In this document: positions 1-11,300 of the stretch, one piece after another
Numbering within the stretch: the stretch's first letter is position 1
Layout: every line of letters starts with the position of its first letter
Assembly: GCA_021613535.1 (NCBI GenBank)
Contig: CP075492.1
Coordinates: 17,174,001-17,238,000, forward strand
Source of the DNA: Adineta vaga
Lineage: Eukaryota > Rotifera
Direction of reading: 5' to 3'
DNA: 64,000 nt
Notes under the pieces: generated by a model
What the model saw: the letters and a program-made list of their open reading frames with translations, nothing else
Told to the model about the DNA's origin: nothing
Database searches by the model: none
Position numbers and translations under genes: made by a program

Positions 1-1
1 T

Positions 2-403
2 TACGATGGAAGTGACAATCGTTTGCTTTCATTATATCGTTATGAAAAATATATGCATGAATGGATATTACTTGGTCAATTAAAATATTATTTATTACCA
101 TTTCACAATAAATTTACAAGTATGACTACTGTGTTTCTTCCTCAAATCAATCGATTGGTGAAAAAACTCGCTGTATTAATAAGTATATGTACGATTTATA
201 TATGCATTGAACCAAATAGTAATGAAATTAACGTCAACAATATTCGCTTTATCGATATGAGCAAAATACAAACGAAACAATATATTTTATCCGATGATCT
301 GAGAGCACTATCAAGAAATAATTTTATTCCTGATGAAACATATTACGATATACCAAATGACGAAAAATTCATTGCAAGAGACCTTTTTGATTATTTTACT
401 TAA
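2..403 (+). CDS. 3' end of an unrecognised protein (gene starts outside the window)
   Basis: The frame ending at the TAA at 401-403 is open back to the window edge and has no ATG before the first in-frame methionine inside it, so this is the last part of a longer gene or its last exon. About 133 residues are visible. One hydrophobic stretch (LAVLISICTIYICI) could be a membrane segment, and the tail is acidic and aromatic (ends DLFDYFT). I do not recognise a family. A GT-rich hairpin follows about 70 nt after the stop, as with several other genes in the window. Confidence 0.45.
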   Translation, partial: YDGSDNRLLSLYRYEKYMHEWILLGQLKYYLLPFHNKFTSMTTVFLPQINRLVKKLAVLISICTIYICIEPNSNEINVNNIRFIDMSKIQTKQYILSDDLRALSRNNFIPDETYYDIPNDEKFIARDLFDYFT

Positions 404-858
404 AAATTCTACAATTTAATATTTGATTTATCCAGAGTGACTCGCTCAATCCTCGACTGAATTAATGAATCTTGAGGGTGTGGGTGGGGGTGGCTGGATA
501 TGTTCAGTCTTCATCCACATCCACACCCACACCCACCTTTATTCTCAAAATATTACAAGTAAACTTTTCTCTAACTCAAGTAAGTTTTGCAAAAGAATTC
601 GTTCTCATCGAAAAATATCAAGAAAAACAGTATCTTCATAGGAAGTTGTACTACTTAAAACATTTAATTTCACATTGATTTTCCCGATAAATATTTTAAA
701 TTTATCAAATATATATAAATTCAAAAGGCACATTCATATCCTCAAACATTTGAAGAATCTTTTATTGAAAAGTAAAACAATATTATTACAAATTACAAAT
801 TACAAAATAAGAAGAAATAGATCGATTACGGTCAAATGTCTATCTTTCAGATCTGTTC
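404..858. other. Intergenic, AT-rich, holds one GT-rich hairpin
   Basis: Lies between the end of the left-edge gene and the end of the convergent cysteine-rich membrane gene. Apart from the hairpin at 471-548 I see nothing coding. Confidence 0.6.
471..548. repeat. GT-rich intergenic hairpin (copy 1)
   Basis: The left arm reads TTGAGGGTGTGGGTGGGGGTGG and the right arm CCACACCCACACCCACC, with a short AT-richer loop. It sits between two convergent genes. The arms contain TGTGGG units. Confidence 0.8.
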
Positions 859-1325
859 TTAGAATATTTTTTTACATATAAAAGCAATCAATGCTACTAA
901 TATACAACATCCGCAAATACTTCCAATAATGACACCAATCAGTCCACCGAGTGTCAAAGCTCCCCATCGACGAATACTAGGTCTACAACTTCGAGTAGAA
1001 TCAACACATGAATCAGTCGCTAGTATAGAAAAACAAAATTATTGTTTACTATTCTTTATTTTCTCAACTGCACTTACACGCACAACACCATGGAGCAAAA
1101 GCTGTGCCACAACATCGACCTTAATTAATAAATAAAGAATGAAAACTAGTTTTGAAAAATAACACGAATTTTTCGTTTTTACATACCATTTTTTCCATTA
1201 TATGCTGTACTACAACTTCCTTGTTGATTGCAACAACTTATACATTGAGGAGTTTGTGCCAATGTTAGACTGAAAATCGCAATTAATACGAATAGTATAC
1301 AAAAAACATAGGTTAAAGAGGACAT
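859..1325 (-). CDS. Small cysteine-rich type I membrane protein, 3 exons
   Basis: Joining exons 1325-1187, 1119-1078 and 1019-859 (minus strand) gives exactly 114 codons including TAA. Both introns are GT-AG (GTATGT...TTAAG, GTAAGT...ACTAG; 67 and 58 nt). The product is 113 aa. It has a clear signal peptide (about residues 1-24, ending LTLAQ), then a short ectodomain with paired cysteines (CISCCN, GRCCGT, PWCCAC, CVDSTRSC), then a Gly/Ile/Cys-rich membrane segment (GGLIGVIIGSICGCC...) and a KKIF tail. The layout (signal, CC-rich ectodomain, one TM) resembles Shisa/CYYR-type adaptors, but I cannot assign a family. Confidence in the splice model is good because phase, signal peptide and TM all line up. 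Confidence 0.75.
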
Positions 1326-1735
1326 TTTATGAAGAATCTTTCGTAACAACCGTTAGAAAGAAAAACGAAACGAAGTATATTTCAGATTTGATCAAATCTT
1401 TTATATACGTTTTATTATGAAGAGAACGCAAAAGCAAAAAAGAATGATTTATATGATTTCACTAATATCAGTTATTTTTTATTTCTCTTTTTATCAGTAA
1501 ATCCAATATTTACCATTCAACTATTTTAGGAAGTAAATCTTAACTATTCAAAATCTCGATGATAAGAGAAGACAAAAAATCCACACTCTCAAAATGCAAA
1601 TGATCGTTGGAGAAATTTTATGAAAAGGACATTATAGGAGATGATTTTGCAGTGTATTGCGTGGATCTATCCATGTACATTTGATGTTGGATTCAGGACA
1701 GGAAATTGTTGTTCGTGTTGATTAATATCACCACG

Positions 1736-2026
1736 TTATATATTTTTTTGACCACATCGTTTGCAGCGCATGCATAGTCGATCTAACTCATTAAGTACGA
1801 TACGTGTCGAGAATTGGTAAATTTCTAATGTGGATACTACACTACGACAACTTGAACACGTTCACTGATTATTGATCCATGACTCGATACATTGTTTACA
1901 AAATGTATGACCACTTCTTGCACTCGTTGGTATTTCAAATGGTTGCGTAGAAATTGAACATTTTAATTCGCCATCAATATACTCATACACATCAGATGAT
2001 TTAGATAATGTGTATTGAGCAGTCAT
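1736..2026 (-). pseudogene. RING/TRAF-type zinc finger fragment with in-frame stop
   Basis: From the ATG at 2026 the minus strand reads a RING-like stretch: LKCSIST then QPFEIP, GHTFCKQCIESWI, and after an in-frame TGA (1862-1864) TCSSCR, then a Cys-rich continuation (LCMRCKRCG) to a TAA at 1736. In an active RING the second zinc ligand would be Cys (C-x2-C), but here it is Ser. The TGA cuts between the central CxxC and the last CxxC. Such E3 ligase-type RINGs transfer ubiquitin; this copy looks dead on two counts. Downstream parts are not identifiable. Confidence 0.6.
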
Positions 2027-2112
2027 TAATGTACGAAAGACCTGTATTGATTTCTAGAGTAAGAATAGAGTTTTATTATGTAATAATCAGAATATAGAAT
2101 CTTGTGCAATGA

Positions 2113-2776
2113 GAAAAAAACATCTCGAGAGTAGATAAACTTTAAAATCATATATGTGGATATTTACACTAACATAAAAACAAGTACTGTTGATTTTCAT
2201 ACTCTTCTCATAAATATAGGAGGAAAATTTATTCTTCCATTGCAAACAAATGCTGAAATGAAAAATGAATAATGCAAACCAAAGATAAGATAAATAGGTA
2301 GGTTTTTTCTCTTGTGCTATAAAAATCGATACAGTAAAAAAGTTAAGAACCTACACTATATTACTGATGAGTTTCCAGATAATTGTGAGTATTCACTACT
2401 GCACCAGACAACGACAAAAAGAATAAATAAAAAATTGAAGTCGTAAAATAATAAACTATGTCATTAGCACCGCCGATATCTATAACTAATCTTAATAATC
2501 AATTCAGTCAAATAGCATCTAAATGAGATTGAATAGTACAACATTCCTTTCATTCGTTATTGTGGTGACAAAATATTGTTTCTAACTAGCAATAGAAAAT
2601 TCCACCATTAACTTTCATTACAGAATAAAGTGCAGACATTTTCACTATTTACATGACGTAAAGTATTCTTGTATTCTTTCCAATTTTTAATGCATTTGAC
2701 AATGTAAAGAAATTCTTTCTTGAGGACGGGTGTGACTGTATCCCTTCTTCTTTTCACACGCACCCACGCCCTCAAG
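2113..2776. repeat. Dispersed ~0.65-kb repeat, copy A (ends in a GT-rich hairpin)
   Basis: This block is highly similar to 16079-16778: both begin AAACATCTC.AGAGTAGATAAAC and share long identical runs such as ATTAGCACCGCCGATATCTATA and TGCATTTGACAATGTAAAG. Each copy ends in a hairpin of the GT-rich family. Copy A has a ~60-nt stretch near 2510-2575 that copy B lacks, and lacks a ~90-nt stretch present in copy B. Reading frames are not preserved between copies, so the unit is probably non-coding. Both copies lie just 3' of a minus-strand gene. Confidence 0.85.
2719..2776. repeat. GT-rich intergenic hairpin (copy 2)
   Basis: The left arm is CTTGAGGACGGGTGTGACTG and the right arm CACACGCACCCACGCCCTCAAG, 3' of the dynamin-like gene. 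It forms the end of dispersed repeat copy A. Confidence 0.7.
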
Positions 2777-2961
2777 ATAAGTTTAAAACTATCGAGAATT
2801 GAAGAAAGCCTTCGCACAATATAAACTTAAAGCATGTTTTTCGAAATAAAAGTCACTCGCTTCTGTCACTTGCAATATTTATTCTTAAATAGCCTCATCG
2901 AGAGCAATAATAATATCGTGAACATAAGTTTATATATGATAATATTTTGTTTTTCAGAGGT

Positions 2962-4977
2962 CTAGTCACGTTTTCTTTTTCTTCTAGTTTCATGAAGAGA
3001 AGCAGATGAAAAATCGTTTGTGTCGTTATTTACATTGGCAACGATTAGACTATTTGCACCCAGAATCGTATCAGCTTTTTCCAATAGTTCTTTCGTTTGT
3101 TGCAGTTCTTTTCTTTTTGCTCGTACAGAAGCATCAGTAGTAAGATATAAATCAATAAGATAATCTTGTTCAATAGGAATACGTCTTAATTGATCTCGCA
3201 TACCAGAACATACACTAAAGACACATTCAGCACGTACAGATAATGCTATATAATCTATGAATCGTTTTGTTAGAACTTTCCAATATAAATAAATACTAAA
3301 TAACATTTCTTGTACGGACGATTCTTCATTTAAAGCGGATTTCAATAATAATTCGTCATCATTATCATCAATATGTGTTTTGTCAGAAGACAAAGAACTA
3401 AAATTGAACACTGAACCGGTCGATTTTTTACTTGTTAAAGGATTTTTTAATTTAGCCATTGTCTCCGTATAATAATTATTCATCGTATATGGATCAAACT
3501 TTTCCAATCGAATTAAATCTTGCACTTGTTTAAGAACAGCATTCTTCTGTTGATTCAAATGTAAATCAACAGCTTTATGAAAAATTGGTGTTAATTTCAT
3601 TAATAATAAATTATCCTGGATTGTATCATTTTCAGTACTTAATAACACTTTGGATACTTCATGAAAACATTGTTCAATAAGATTGTTAGCCATTTCAGAT
3701 AATTGATCAAGTCTTTCTCCTATCAAATATTTTAAGACAGGATTTGAAAGGAAATTTGGTAATTGTTCACCCTCACATCCTGACATCGCATTTCGTACTT
3801 TTTCTCGATATTCTTTTTTAAATAATTCTTCAGTATATTTACGAATATCTTGTTGAAATTGTACTAATTTACGATGTAAGATATTAATCATACTTGTATG
3901 TTGACCATAATTGCGATCTTCAAGACGTGCTTTCAAAATATGTTCAATATAGTAATCAGTAAGTTCATGATATTTAGCTAAACGTGCTGATTTTGTCTCC
4001 AATTCTTGTGGTAATTTAGATAATTGTGCCCGAATATCTTTTGATTTCTGTTGAATATCACTTCTCATTTTAGGAAACGTTGCTTTCACGCGGTCGCAAT
4101 ATAAATCAGCTAAACAATTGATTAATGCATCAATTCCGAGACAATTCCACCCAATAGTAGTCAATGCAGGATGTTTTTGAAAAAAATCCTTCTCACGCTG
4201 ACGTGCTTCGTTTAATGAGAGATGTTCTGTTGCTTCGCGGTTACGAACAGCTATAAAACCTAATTTTAATTGTTGAATATTGTTTCTACTCATTGATAGT
4301 TCTTGAACCAAATCGTTTGGATTAGGTGCTAGATCAGATTTTGTAATAACACCTATAGTCCGAGTACCTAATTTATCATATTCTCGTGCGAGTGCGAACG
4401 ATTCCACCGTTCCAATGTCAACATTAGCAGGAAAGACGCATAAAATAACACTACTTTCTTGACGAATATATTTTCGAATTAAATCAGTAGTTTGTTTATA
4501 AATATTTTTTGGTTGATCTGCAATAGGATTTCGTGCGATGCCAGGTAGATCTACAATGGTTAAATCCCGTATGTTAGGACCTTCAACTTGTAATTCAATC
4601 AGTTTATCAACTATTTTTTTATTATTCCCAGCTAACTTTCTAGTTTGACTTTCAATATAATTCCGAATATCCACTCTCGTTGTATCCAAGACCACTTTCT
4701 TTTCTCCATTTTGTATGTGATAAACTAGTCTAGTATCAGATTTACGTAATCTTAGCACAAGTGGACATCGAGTTACAATACCAGAACCTTTTGGAAGTTC
4801 GACCTCTGATAATGCTTCTAATAATGTTGATTTACCACTTGATTGATCACCCACAACGACAACGGTTGGAAAATCAATACCATGATTATCTGATGATATT
4901 AATAATGATCGAACTTCATCAATTTTATCCATAAGAGAACCAACTTTTTCATCGTACACATGTGTAAAATGAGCCAT
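2962..4977 (-). CDS. Dynamin superfamily GTPase, Mx-like
   Basis: Intronless, 671 aa, starting at an ATG (MAHFTHVYDEK). The GTPase domain is complete: P-loop GDQSSGKST (residues about 43-51), switch I threonine in GIVTRCPLVLRL, G3 DLPGI, and G4 TKSD. The middle (stalk) region follows, and the GTPase effector domain is recognisable near the C-terminus (SVQEMLFSIYLYWKVLTKRF ... MRDQLRRIP). There is no PH domain and no proline-rich tail, and the C-terminus is basic (RRKRKRD). This layout fits Mx proteins and related dynamins, which assemble into rings and use GTP hydrolysis for membrane remodelling or innate defence; the exact role here is inference. It stands alone, with its 3' side facing the repeat at 2113-2776. 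Confidence 0.9.
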   Translation of the reverse strand: MAHFTHVYDEKVGSLMDKIDEVRSLLISSDNHGIDFPTVVVVGDQSSGKSTLLEALSEVELPKGSGIVTRCPLVLRLRKSDTRLVYHIQNGEKKVVLDTTRVDIRNYIESQTRKLAGNNKKIVDKLIELQVEGPNIRDLTIVDLPGIARNPIADQPKNIYKQTTDLIRKYIRQESSVILCVFPANVDIGTVESFALAREYDKLGTRTIGVITKSDLAPNPNDLVQELSMSRNNIQQLKLGFIAVRNREATEHLSLNEARQREKDFFQKHPALTTIGWNCLGIDALINCLADLYCDRVKATFPKMRSDIQQKSKDIRAQLSKLPQELETKSARLAKYHELTDYYIEHILKARLEDRNYGQHTSMINILHRKLVQFQQDIRKYTEELFKKEYREKVRNAMSGCEGEQLPNFLSNPVLKYLIGERLDQLSEMANNLIEQCFHEVSKVLLSTENDTIQDNLLLMKLTPIFHKAVDLHLNQQKNAVLKQVQDLIRLEKFDPYTMNNYYTETMAKLKNPLTSKKSTGSVFNFSSLSSDKTHIDDNDDELLLKSALNEESSVQEMLFSIYLYWKVLTKRFIDYIALSVRAECVFSVCSGMRDQLRRIPIEQDYLIDLYLTTDASVRAKRKELQQTKELLEKADTILGANSLIVANVNNDTNDFSSASLHETRRKRKRD

Positions 4978-5142
4978 ACGTTGTTAATCGTCAATATATT
5001 ATCTTAAATAATCAAAATGTGAATTAATTAATTAAGTTAATTTATATTTAACTTCAGAATAAATAACAATCAGTATACTTTCCATCTAAAAAGGACACAC
5101 GTATGAAAAATACGTCTACAGTGTATTATTGAATATTTAATT

Positions 5143-5424
5143 TTAACTCTTTCAATCCCGACAGTTTCTTGCGTTCTGCAAAAACACGAAAAAAAAAATT
5201 AAAAAATCGCTCACTCTTGCGTTTAATCAGCTGTATTTAAAATCTAGTGTGATTATTATGACATTAGAAAAGAAAAAGAAGTTGCTGTTATAAAAAGAAC
5301 CATGTGTGATAATTCGATTGAACATCACATGACATTCGTTTTCTAAGACGACGAAACAACGAAATAAAATCTTTTGCATTCTGTATGGCATCTACGAGAT
5401 GCCATGCGGGATTGAAAGGATTAA
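5143..5424. mobile_element. piggyBac-type MITE (TTAA target site)
   Basis: A 274-bp element (5147-5420) is flanked on both sides by TTAA. Its ends are inverted repeats: CTCTTTCAATCCCG on the left and the complement of TCCTTTCAATCCCG on the right. Inside the right end lies a short hairpin, ATGGCATCT-ACG-AGATGCCAT (5385-5405). TTAA duplication with short terminal repeats is typical of piggyBac-class elements. No coding sequence is present. Confidence 0.75.
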
Positions 5425-5946
5425 AGAGATGTTAGCACTGATAAAATCAATCTCTCTTTGTTTCTTCCTACGTTTAACACATGTAAGTGCGAGTGTTCAA
5501 ACACAAATGAATATATTCTTCTAGTTTTCTATCAAATAATAATTTCTGTCAGAGGTATATAAATCTTAAAAACGTTTTTGTGAAAAAACCCAGTCACTTC
5601 TTTTGCAATAAGGAACCAATCGTCTATAATTCATGACAGATGTCACATTTTGTTCGTTCTTTTCTTTTATATATATGGTTTCCATGTAAAATAAAACTTT
5701 CATCTGCAAACAACACTTCATTCTTTCCTGATAACGTCTTGAAAGGATATAAACCTGTCAAAATCGGATATAAATTGACATATTGAATTACAATCACGTT
5801 CTTTTGATAAAGTTAGACGTCCCTATATCTTCATGTCAGTTATAATTAATATTCTCATGTTACACTTGTTTATTCTTGATTATCAACTTTGAAAAAGAAA
5901 AAAAATATATTCCTGATCAAAGACTGTTTGAATGTGTTAATACAAT

Positions 5947-6290
5947 CAGCCATATTCACAAATTACTTGTTGGTCACCTCACAGCAAAATCGTGGCCAAA
6001 AAGCGATGATTCATACGACTGTTTCATTCTCATGAACAACTTCTCTATTCTCTCTTATATGGCACCTTTCTCTTTGATGATGATCTACTTAATTGGATAG
6101 CAATTGGCAAAAGGATAGGGAGACAGAGAAAGGATCAAAAGGTAAAAGAAATTAAAAGAAAAAGTTATGTGCAATGTGACTGTGGAACAATTCGTATGTG
6201 ATCGAAGTTGAAAATGAAACGAATGAATTCTTTTTGGCCACGGCCCCCAGCTATTTCGTGGCCGAAAGGCAATTTGTGAATATGGCTCAT
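5947..6290. mobile_element. Foldback/MITE-like element with ~100-bp inverted arms
   Basis: The left arm (starting CAGCCATATTCACAAATT) is the reverse complement of the right arm (ending AATTTGTGAATATGGCT). Similarity continues inward through GTGGCCAAAAAG and TTCATNCG...TTTCATT blocks for roughly 100 bp with small gaps. The short central section has no coding potential. No target duplication was identified with certainty. Confidence 0.75.
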
Positions 6291-6471
6291 TCATTATATA
6301 CCTTAATAATAAAATCTTTTAAAATACATTGAAAAATCATCAGATAGTTTATAAAGATAATTGTTCATACGCTTACTAGGATAATAAGAACAGCATCTTT
6401 CAAAATACCAACAACAGAAATGATTTGCACTGTGCTCATTGCAACTGAAATTGTGACACGTAAAATATCAT

Positions 6472-6532
6472 CTTGAGGGTGTGGGTGTGAGGATATACTA
6501 GACAACATCATACACTCACACCCACCCTCTTA
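6472..6532. repeat. GT-rich intergenic hairpin (copy 3)
   Basis: Arms are TTGAGGGTGTGGGTGTGAGGAT and ATACACTCACACCCACCCTCTT, giving a near-perfect stem with a loop of about 15 nt. Confidence 0.85.
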
Positions 6533-7608
6533 AAAATCAATTCAGCTCATTCAGCTGAAATACGATAGAGATATTCAACTTTTGGTGTCCGTTTCCCAAG
6601 CTAGTGGACATCCAATAAAATTAACTTTGCTTTCGATTCCTTCAAGAATTGTAAAGGAATCGGCTGATGATGCTGGTTGTTTCGGTGAAATGTTGACAGT
6701 ATGGTTGCTTGACTTCCTCTGAGGATGGTGTGTGTATTTTATTAGGATTAACAATAGAGAAAACTCACAGAAATAAAGAGAAAAATTGTTGAAAAAATAG
6801 TAGAAGGAGAAACTGACTACTCGATAATGTTTGGTTTTCGGTCCGGATGCGTACTTGTCCGATTTTACCTAAGAAGAAAAAATAGTGATTAAACCTTTCA
6901 AGCCCCGGTTGTTTTTGGAAAAATACAAAATTTATGAAAAATGTTCAAATATATTCTTAAAAAAAATTATACTTCGTGTCCAACAAACATTAGTATTTTA
7001 TTCTTATATGACATTCTTCGAAGCAATCAGCAATAGATAGAAGTAGATTTCAGTTGGACAGGCATATCTTGTATCGAGTCGAACATTCTGGGAGATAATA
7101 GAATGAAAAAGCACAAAATGATAATAAGTCTAGTTGAAAAATTCATATAGGAAATAAAATAATACCCGAGGAAGATACCTTTAGTAAAGTCACACATTGT
7201 AAGTATACATGAACATGCAGAGAGCAAAGAAAACGGCGACATATACTGTCTTTATGTAGAACAACAACAGAGAATGTACGACAAGTATATCAACTATAGA
7301 TTTCGAGCATGATACCGTGGCTCTAGTCCGTAACCTAACAAATAAAACCCTCTTCCAAATAACCAGAGAATATGCTGATGACATATTTGCCCCGTCACTA
7401 AATTTGGACGTGCTTATAAGTAACCGATATTCTAGATCGAATACCGAGACATACACATACATCGCCGGGACTCAAACAAATAATTAAGTACCATAAAGTA
7501 CTGGGAATTATAACCTCAAAGAAGAATCTACGAATGCTAGAATAAAATATCAAAACATTCTTGCGGCAAGTTTTCAAGGAAACACTATATGGACACAACA
7601 TACCTGGC

Positions 7609-7833
7609 TTAAAGACAAACACCAGGAAAGCCGGAACCTGGAATAGAACCAAGACAACGACAGCCCCAAGGACAAGAATCATCACTGACAGGATAACAAC
7701 CACCACCACTACAAAAAGAAGGTTTCTTCACTAATTGATGGAGAATGTTATTGCGCGATACATCTGGAATTTTAGTTGCTAGTGTCATGCAGCTTATTAC
7801 CATTAAGGCCAAGAGCACGATCAAACGAATCAT
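7609..7833 (-). CDS. Secreted knottin-like cysteine-rich peptide
   Basis: A 74-aa single-exon ORF; I take the second in-frame ATG (7833) because it opens directly on a signal peptide (MIRLIVLLALMVISCMTLA). After a short propeptide-like stretch the last ~35 residues hold six cysteines with spacing C-x4-C-x7-C-x3-C-x1-C-x12-C and many Gly/Pro, ending one residue after the last Cys. The C-x1-C pair and six-Cys layout are those of inhibitor-cystine-knot mini-proteins, which serve as protease inhibitors, antimicrobial or neuroactive peptides. I cannot tell which applies, and there is no homology evidence beyond cysteine spacing. It stands alone on the minus strand. Confidence 0.6.
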   Translation of the reverse strand: MIRLIVLLALMVISCMTLATKIPDVSRNNILHQLVKKPSFCSGGGCYPVSDDSCPWGCRCLGSIPGSGFPGVCL

Positions 7834-8316
7834 TTGGCTGATCTTCTGCATTATTGTTTCTTGCTTCTCGACACTTGAGGAGACAGTAGTAGATACGTCA
7901 ATAACATGCTCCTACAGTTATACGCTGTCGTTAAATACACGCCGATCGCCGAGCCAGGAGGAATCTATGAGAAAAGAGTATTTCTCTAGAAATTGAGAGA
8001 GACAGATGTCTTTTTTTCTCGCGAGGTGAAAGGCCGTTTGACTGTGGGTGGCACTTAATTTTAGTTTATTGAAGCAGGTGAAGTAATTCACGAGGCAACC
8101 TTTCCAACTGGCTAATCTGTCGAGCAGAGGCGTCGAAAGTCGGAGAGGGTGTGGTTCTTCTCTTTATAACACCCACACCTTCAAAATGTCTCGATGTACT
8201 ATTCAGAAGCTCTGTCTAACTCTTTGTTTAAACTAGAGATTGGCATGATGGTCCCGCTCATCTCTAATTTAAAGCTATATTTTATTTTGCAAATACATGA
8301 AGCGTAGAACATTAGT
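7834..8316. other. Intergenic between knottin-like gene and 7TM receptor end
   Basis: Contains the GT-rich hairpin at 8143-8184. Otherwise I see nothing coding or repeated. Confidence 0.5.
8143..8184. repeat. GT-rich intergenic hairpin (copy 4)
   Basis: Short version: GAGAGGGTGTGG, loop TTCTTCTCTTTATAA, then CACCCACACCTTC. It lies 133 nt downstream of the stop codon of the minus-strand LDLa-7TM gene. Its loop resembles that of the copy at 13671. Confidence 0.7.
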
Positions 8317-11300
8317 CTATCGTTGCCAAATACGTTGGATTGACTCAGTGAATTGTTCTCTGTACATCTGTGACGGTAAAACAAATACTGTAAATGTCAT
8401 CATCGATGGAATAAAGGAAATAAAATAACCAATGAAATATAACCAAGATTCTCTAGCTGATTTCATACATCCTGATAATAGTGATATAATTAGACGTGGT
8501 AAACTTAATGCAACAAGAATTAATGGTGAAATGAGCAGATGTTTATGTTGTTTAATTTGTTCCATCAAATGTTCTTTAAATAACTTTTTTTTTTGACAAT
8601 TTGAACGAGTAAGAGCTGCACTTATAATAATGGTTAAAGCTGAAATACAGTTAATCGAGAATGGAACAAGAAAATGAAAGATATTTATAATCCAGTCTAA
8701 TATTTGTATAGATGATGAATATTTGTTTACACACCATGTACGTTTTTCTTCTTCTTCTTCTTCTTCATCGATTAAATAACGATTAAGTGGATCATAAATA
8801 TAACTAGAAATTGTTAATAGAGTAACAATGAAAATAATCCATTTAGACATTTGTTTACTTTTTGATTTATCAAAATGAATTCCTTTTAAAATATTAACAG
8901 CTCGTTCAATGGCAACACAGGCACTAAACCAATCACTAATACTTGAAAGACATCGAAGAAAAAAATCTATGAATACACATTGAACATATAAAAATAAACG
9001 ATTGTTAATTAAACCGATGTGTGATGCTAGGAGAAAACAAATCTTCATTATAAGTACTATAACGATGATCAAAGATAAAATTGATGAAACAAAAAGATAA
9101 ATACCACAACCAACTTGACGAGTTATTTCTTCTTTAAATGTTATAATCGATAGGAAACTGTTTATAAAACCTAAAACGAACATAAATATAGTACTTAATA
9201 TTGCAACTTTGATAATAATAGATTGTTGACTAATTCCAGTTCTAGGTTGAATGTGATATCCTAAAATAATATCCAATGAAAGGGTCGCTCCTGTAGTAGA
9301 AAATTGACATCTTCGTCCGAAAGAACATTGACGACAACCACAAATCGATGGTGTTGGACATTTTGGATCATCTTGAAAACAATAACCTTTGTTTTCACAA
9401 ATATTATATTCTCCACAAGTATAATTCATATTATGATCAAATTCAAAACAATTAGCTTGTCGATCACGATTACATAAACAGAAGTGTACTTTATCATAAA
9501 AACAAACTAAATCCAAGTGTTTTTTACATGGACTATGATAAAATTTTATATTTTTTAATAAATGTTGATTAGCAAATGTCTCATTGAAGAGTTCAATAAT
9601 AGATCGACACCGATGAGAAGGAATAATTTCTGTAGATATATTTGAAGAAACAATACTTTTTTCCATAAGAACAATTAAATAATGTTGATCAGACATTTCT
9701 GCAAAGGCAATATTGAACGGCTCTGTAACATAAACTACCAATGAATATTGAACAAATCCTATTTTTTAAAAATACTTCTTCTTTTAAGTTTCTTTTGCTT
9801 ACCAATGGTTACGAAATGAACTAGTAAAAGTGATGGAATAGATACTTTACGATGAAATGATATATGAATTCGAGTTCGTTTTTTTTCATATTGACAACGA
9901 GGTCCAGTATATTCTTCCTTACAAATACATATATAATCATTCGAATCGCTTGATACGTGTCGGATATCTTTTGATATATACTGTTCACCATGAAGACAGA
10001 GTTCAGCATAGGATGAATGCTGAGAAAGATAACATCGTGAACCAAATCGACCAGGTGGACATAAACAGATGGAATCACTAATACAAACTGAATCTGCTGA
10101 ACAATTACATTCATATTCAATATCACATTGAACACCTGACCAACGTGGTTCACATCGGCAAAATGTTGACATTGGATCGTTGATATAGGCAAAGCATTGA
10201 CCATGAATGCATGGTAACATACATTTATATTGAACGTTTATATTGAACGCGGGAATTTTAAGTAAAACGGCTAAACGATGTACAGGAAGGAATGGAAATC
10301 GAAGCGGAAAAATCCAACTGATCCGATAATTCAATGTCAATTGATTGAATGCATCTATTTGTACTGAATACGTTTTTGATAAGTTTTTTGAGCTTGTTGA
10401 ATAGAGTAAATAAATATTATATTTATTTCGACATTCTCTAATAGGTAGATATTCAATATGATCATGTGATTGAATATTTCTTTCATTATCAATTAGAGTA
10501 ATTAAAAAAATGAATATACTTTGCCAATCTTCCGATATTTGTATCTGAACTGTAAGACTAACACGTTGATTTTGATATTGACATTTATCTCCAGAATAAC
10601 TTGGTGGACATAGACAATATAATTTCTTAGTATCATCATCCATTCGAATTCGAATAGTTATCCCTCGATTACATAACCATTCATAATCAGAATTAAATTC
10701 TATTGGATCTACAAATAACGAACGATCCTGATCTTCAAAAAAAGCTGAACGGGTATCAGTGCTTAATGACAATGGATAATTTTTCATATTGTATAATTTG
10801 AAATAAGTATTTGCTGCTCGAAAGACAGTTCTATCTTTACATACAAATGATTCGATATTTGTCAACGGGGGATAACAGTTCATGAGTCCAGAAAGTTTAA
10901 AGTTCTTACAGAATGATTCATCATCATTAAATTTACAGTCTGTTTGATTGTTGCAAATTTTATCAAGTTTAATAGACTTCGAATCATTCCAACAATGAAA
11001 GTCATATTCGACACCATTCATACTTTCTCTCGAATAAGATTTTCGTTCATCTGTTCCACCGAGACAATTATCAATACCATCGCCAGCTTGATGAATTGGT
11101 AAACATGACACTTTTGATGTATCATTATGAAAAATACAGCTATGATGAAGTACAGGACAAGTCGAAGATAAACAATCAACTTCATCAGCTCCATCTTTAC
11201 ACAACCAATGTCGATTACATCTTGTATAAGTGTTACTACATGGCCAATCGTCACATTTTGTTTCATCCGTTTCATATTCGTCATCTATTAATATAGGTAA

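Larger units (their letters stand above)
4978..7608. other. Gene-poor stretch with mobile-element debris
   Basis: About 2.6 kb without a gene I can support. It contains a TTAA-flanked MITE (5143-5424), a foldback element (5947-6290) and a GT-rich hairpin (6472-6532). At 7230-7480 the plus strand has an 85-codon open stretch after a stop, containing a YADD tetrapeptide; I cannot place it in a family. Confidence 0.5.

Noticed and set aside
5640-5830. Minus-strand text KNEVLFADESF...CDICHE resembling a FLYWCH-type finger
   Set aside because: Too short, with stops, and the zinc ligands are incomplete.
7230-7480. Plus-strand open stretch with a YADD motif, possible reverse transcriptase
   Set aside because: No other reverse-transcriptase motifs precede or follow it, and the tetrapeptide can occur by chance.
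7398-7709. Minus-strand frame rich in Val/Leu overlapping the knottin gene
   Set aside because: Overlaps the peptide gene in another frame and lacks family features; the knottin frame has a signal peptide and Cys pattern.
9821-10204. Minus-strand 127-codon frame inside the LDLa-7TM gene
   Set aside because: Shadow of the EGF-coding exon in another frame.
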